A stretch of DNA of 6,478 nucleotides from JARDZI01 sp041639705. GTDB taxonomy: Bacteria; Bacillota; Clostridia; Clostridiales; Caloramatoraceae. Below the pieces are notes generated by a model that was not told where the DNA came from, ran no database searches, and worked only from the letters and a program-made list of their open reading frames with translations. This document shows, one piece after another, positions 6,101 to 6,478 of the stretch (position 1 is its first letter; each line of letters begins with the position of its first letter). Position numbers and translations under genes: made by a program. The stretch is taken from positions 1-6,478 of the forward strand of contig JBEQBT010000197.1 in the NCBI GenBank assembly GCA_041639705.1. The letters run 5' to 3'.

Positions 6101-6478
6101 ATCTTGAAGTTCAAGATAAAAATTACCCTTGCCAAATATTTCATTGTATAGTAGTGCTTTTGTCTTTGCTGCGTCATAATTTCCATTTAGAAGAATACTC
6201 TGAATTTCTCCCCCCAGGCAGGCACTTGATGCAATCAGACCACCTGAATATTCTTTTAACAACTCATAGTCTGCCCTTGGCTTATAATAAAAGCCATCAA
6301 TAAATGCCTTGGATACAATCTTCATAAGATTTTGATATCCATTATTGTTTTTAGCAAGCAATACTAAATGGTAATTTTCATTGTCAATTCCTGATTCTTT
6401 TTTATAAAGGCTTCTTGGTGCAACATATATTTCACAGCCTATTATTGGTTTAATGCCTTCCTCCATACAAGCCTTATA
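3158..6478 (-). CDS. dnaE: DNA polymerase III alpha subunit DnaE (N-terminal end outside window)
   Basis: This is the replicative DNA polymerase catalytic subunit; 1106 residues are visible. The frame stays open to the window edge with YKAC before an internal Met at 6466-6464, so that Met is not the start; about 60-70 residues are missing compared with the family. Numbering from that Met: PHP domain to about 220 with IIGCEIYVAP, NYHLVLLA, SACLGGE and ATNDMHY, retaining likely metal ligands; polymerase palm with GPGRGSAAGS (300-309) and PDIDSDF (341-347), whose Asp342 and Asp344, together with Asp494 in KMDFLGL, form the catalytic triad; finger motifs GIFQLES (542-548), LYRPGPM (572-578) and FNKSHAAAYA (696-705); helix-hairpin-helix region about 765-830; OB fold about 943-1020; C-terminal domain to 1102. 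In Firmicutes DnaE usually works beside PolC, often extending primers. The gene ends in TAA at 3160-3158, inside the flank of a foldback element. Confidence 0.97.
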   Translation of the reverse strand, partial: YKACMEEGIKPIIGCEIYVAPRSLYKKESGIDNENYHLVLLAKNNNGYQNLMKIVSKAFIDGFYYKPRADYELLKEYSGGLIASSACLGGEIQSILLNGNYDAAKTKALLYNEIFGKGNFYLELQDHGIPEQIEVNKKLIKMSEETGIPLIATNDMHYINREDAGAHEILLCIQTGKTMDDPDRMKFPGDEFYLKSTEEMEELFNYVPSAIENTLKIAEECNVEFEFGKTKLPKFETPEGMDSKEYLRKLCFEGLNIRYPDPGQEVLDRLNYELSVIEQMGYVDYFLIVWDFIRFATDKGIMTGPGRGSAAGSIVAYTLNITKIDPLKYNLLFERFLNPERISMPDIDSDFCYERRQEVIDYVVEKYGKDRVSQIVTFGTMAARAVIRDVGRGLNYPYAEVDAVAKMIPMQLNITIDKALEFNPELKKEYEENDRVKYLIDISKSLEGLPRHSSTHAAGVVISAAPLDEYVPLAKNEDTIVTQFSMTTLEELGLLKMDFLGLRTLTVIRDAIEIIKKAKGIKLDIDNINIEDKDVYDMISRGETEGIFQLESTGMTNFMKELKPSSLEDIIAGVSLYRPGPMDQIPTYVKGKNHPDEVEYLDEKLKPILDVTYGVMVYQEQVIQVVRDIGGYSLGRADLVRRAMSKKKHSVMEQERKNFIYGLIDDNGNIIVPGAVKNGVSEKVANQLFDMMMNFASYAFNKSHAAAYAVVAYQTAYLKKYYPVEFMAAMLTSVMGSNGKVAFYINACKKMNIEVLPPDINESHVSFTVIENKIRFGLAAIKNVGKGAIYSIISAREEKGPFTGFVDLCQKVNLSDVNKRAVESMIKAGAFDSLGFKRAQLLNVYEKTMESVINDRKRNIEGQVSFFSMGSNAQISKKDDFPDIKEFDKKYILAMEKEMLGLYISGHPLDEYKDELDTMTNTKISDIITVGDEESGGNHFAIEDDQRVIIGGIVSNINIKATRKNDIMAFLNVEDLFGSIEILVFPKIYQKCTRFIQEDSIVKIKGRISVKEDEQPKIIAEEIEPLKKSPIELGKLYIRLDDDIWEKQIEGLKDIFSRHKGSNPVYVVLKQARKKLMASRNMWVTLNPDLIEELKAKLGEDNVKLS

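Noticed and set aside
6464..6466. ATG as the dnaE start codon
   Set aside because: The frame continues upstream to the window edge with YKAC, which matches the conserved DnaE sequence just before this point, and the PHP domain would otherwise lack its first part.

Overview
The window reads as a chromosomal segment of a low-GC Firmicute, most likely a Clostridium (cluster I) species. The grounds are the AT-rich base and codon use, the purine-rich Shine-Dalgarno sites, and the dnaE-to-pfkA gene order, which I recall as typical of clostridia. The species cannot be named from the sequence alone. All four supported protein genes lie on the minus strand; no plus-strand gene, rRNA, tRNA or CRISPR array is visible.

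Layout in the direction of transcription (right to left). Positions 6478-3158 hold dnaE, the DNA polymerase III alpha subunit, missing only its N-terminal end. Directly at its stop codon lies a 150-bp MITE-like foldback element (3003-3152) with imperfect terminal inverted repeats and a near-perfect 8-bp direct repeat at its edges. Its core is a 25-bp stem that could end dnaE transcription. A sigma-A-like promoter follows (2935-2964), then a complete 665-residue methyl-accepting chemotaxis protein (2879-882). Next comes a run of four hairpins (706-863), an unusual stretch that may be a decayed IS200/IS605-type end, a structured RNA, or plain terminators. Then comes a 64-residue DUF2007-like protein (584-390), and finally the first 88 codons of pfkA, 6-phosphofructokinase (264-1).

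Functionally, dnaE (replication) and pfkA (glycolysis) are core genes whose proximity is a matter of conserved order, not a shared pathway. The chemoreceptor looks like an accessory gene placed between them: it has its own promoter, and a repeat element sits on each side. I see no complete novel multi-gene system. The most interesting material is the two structured non-coding stretches flanking the chemoreceptor.
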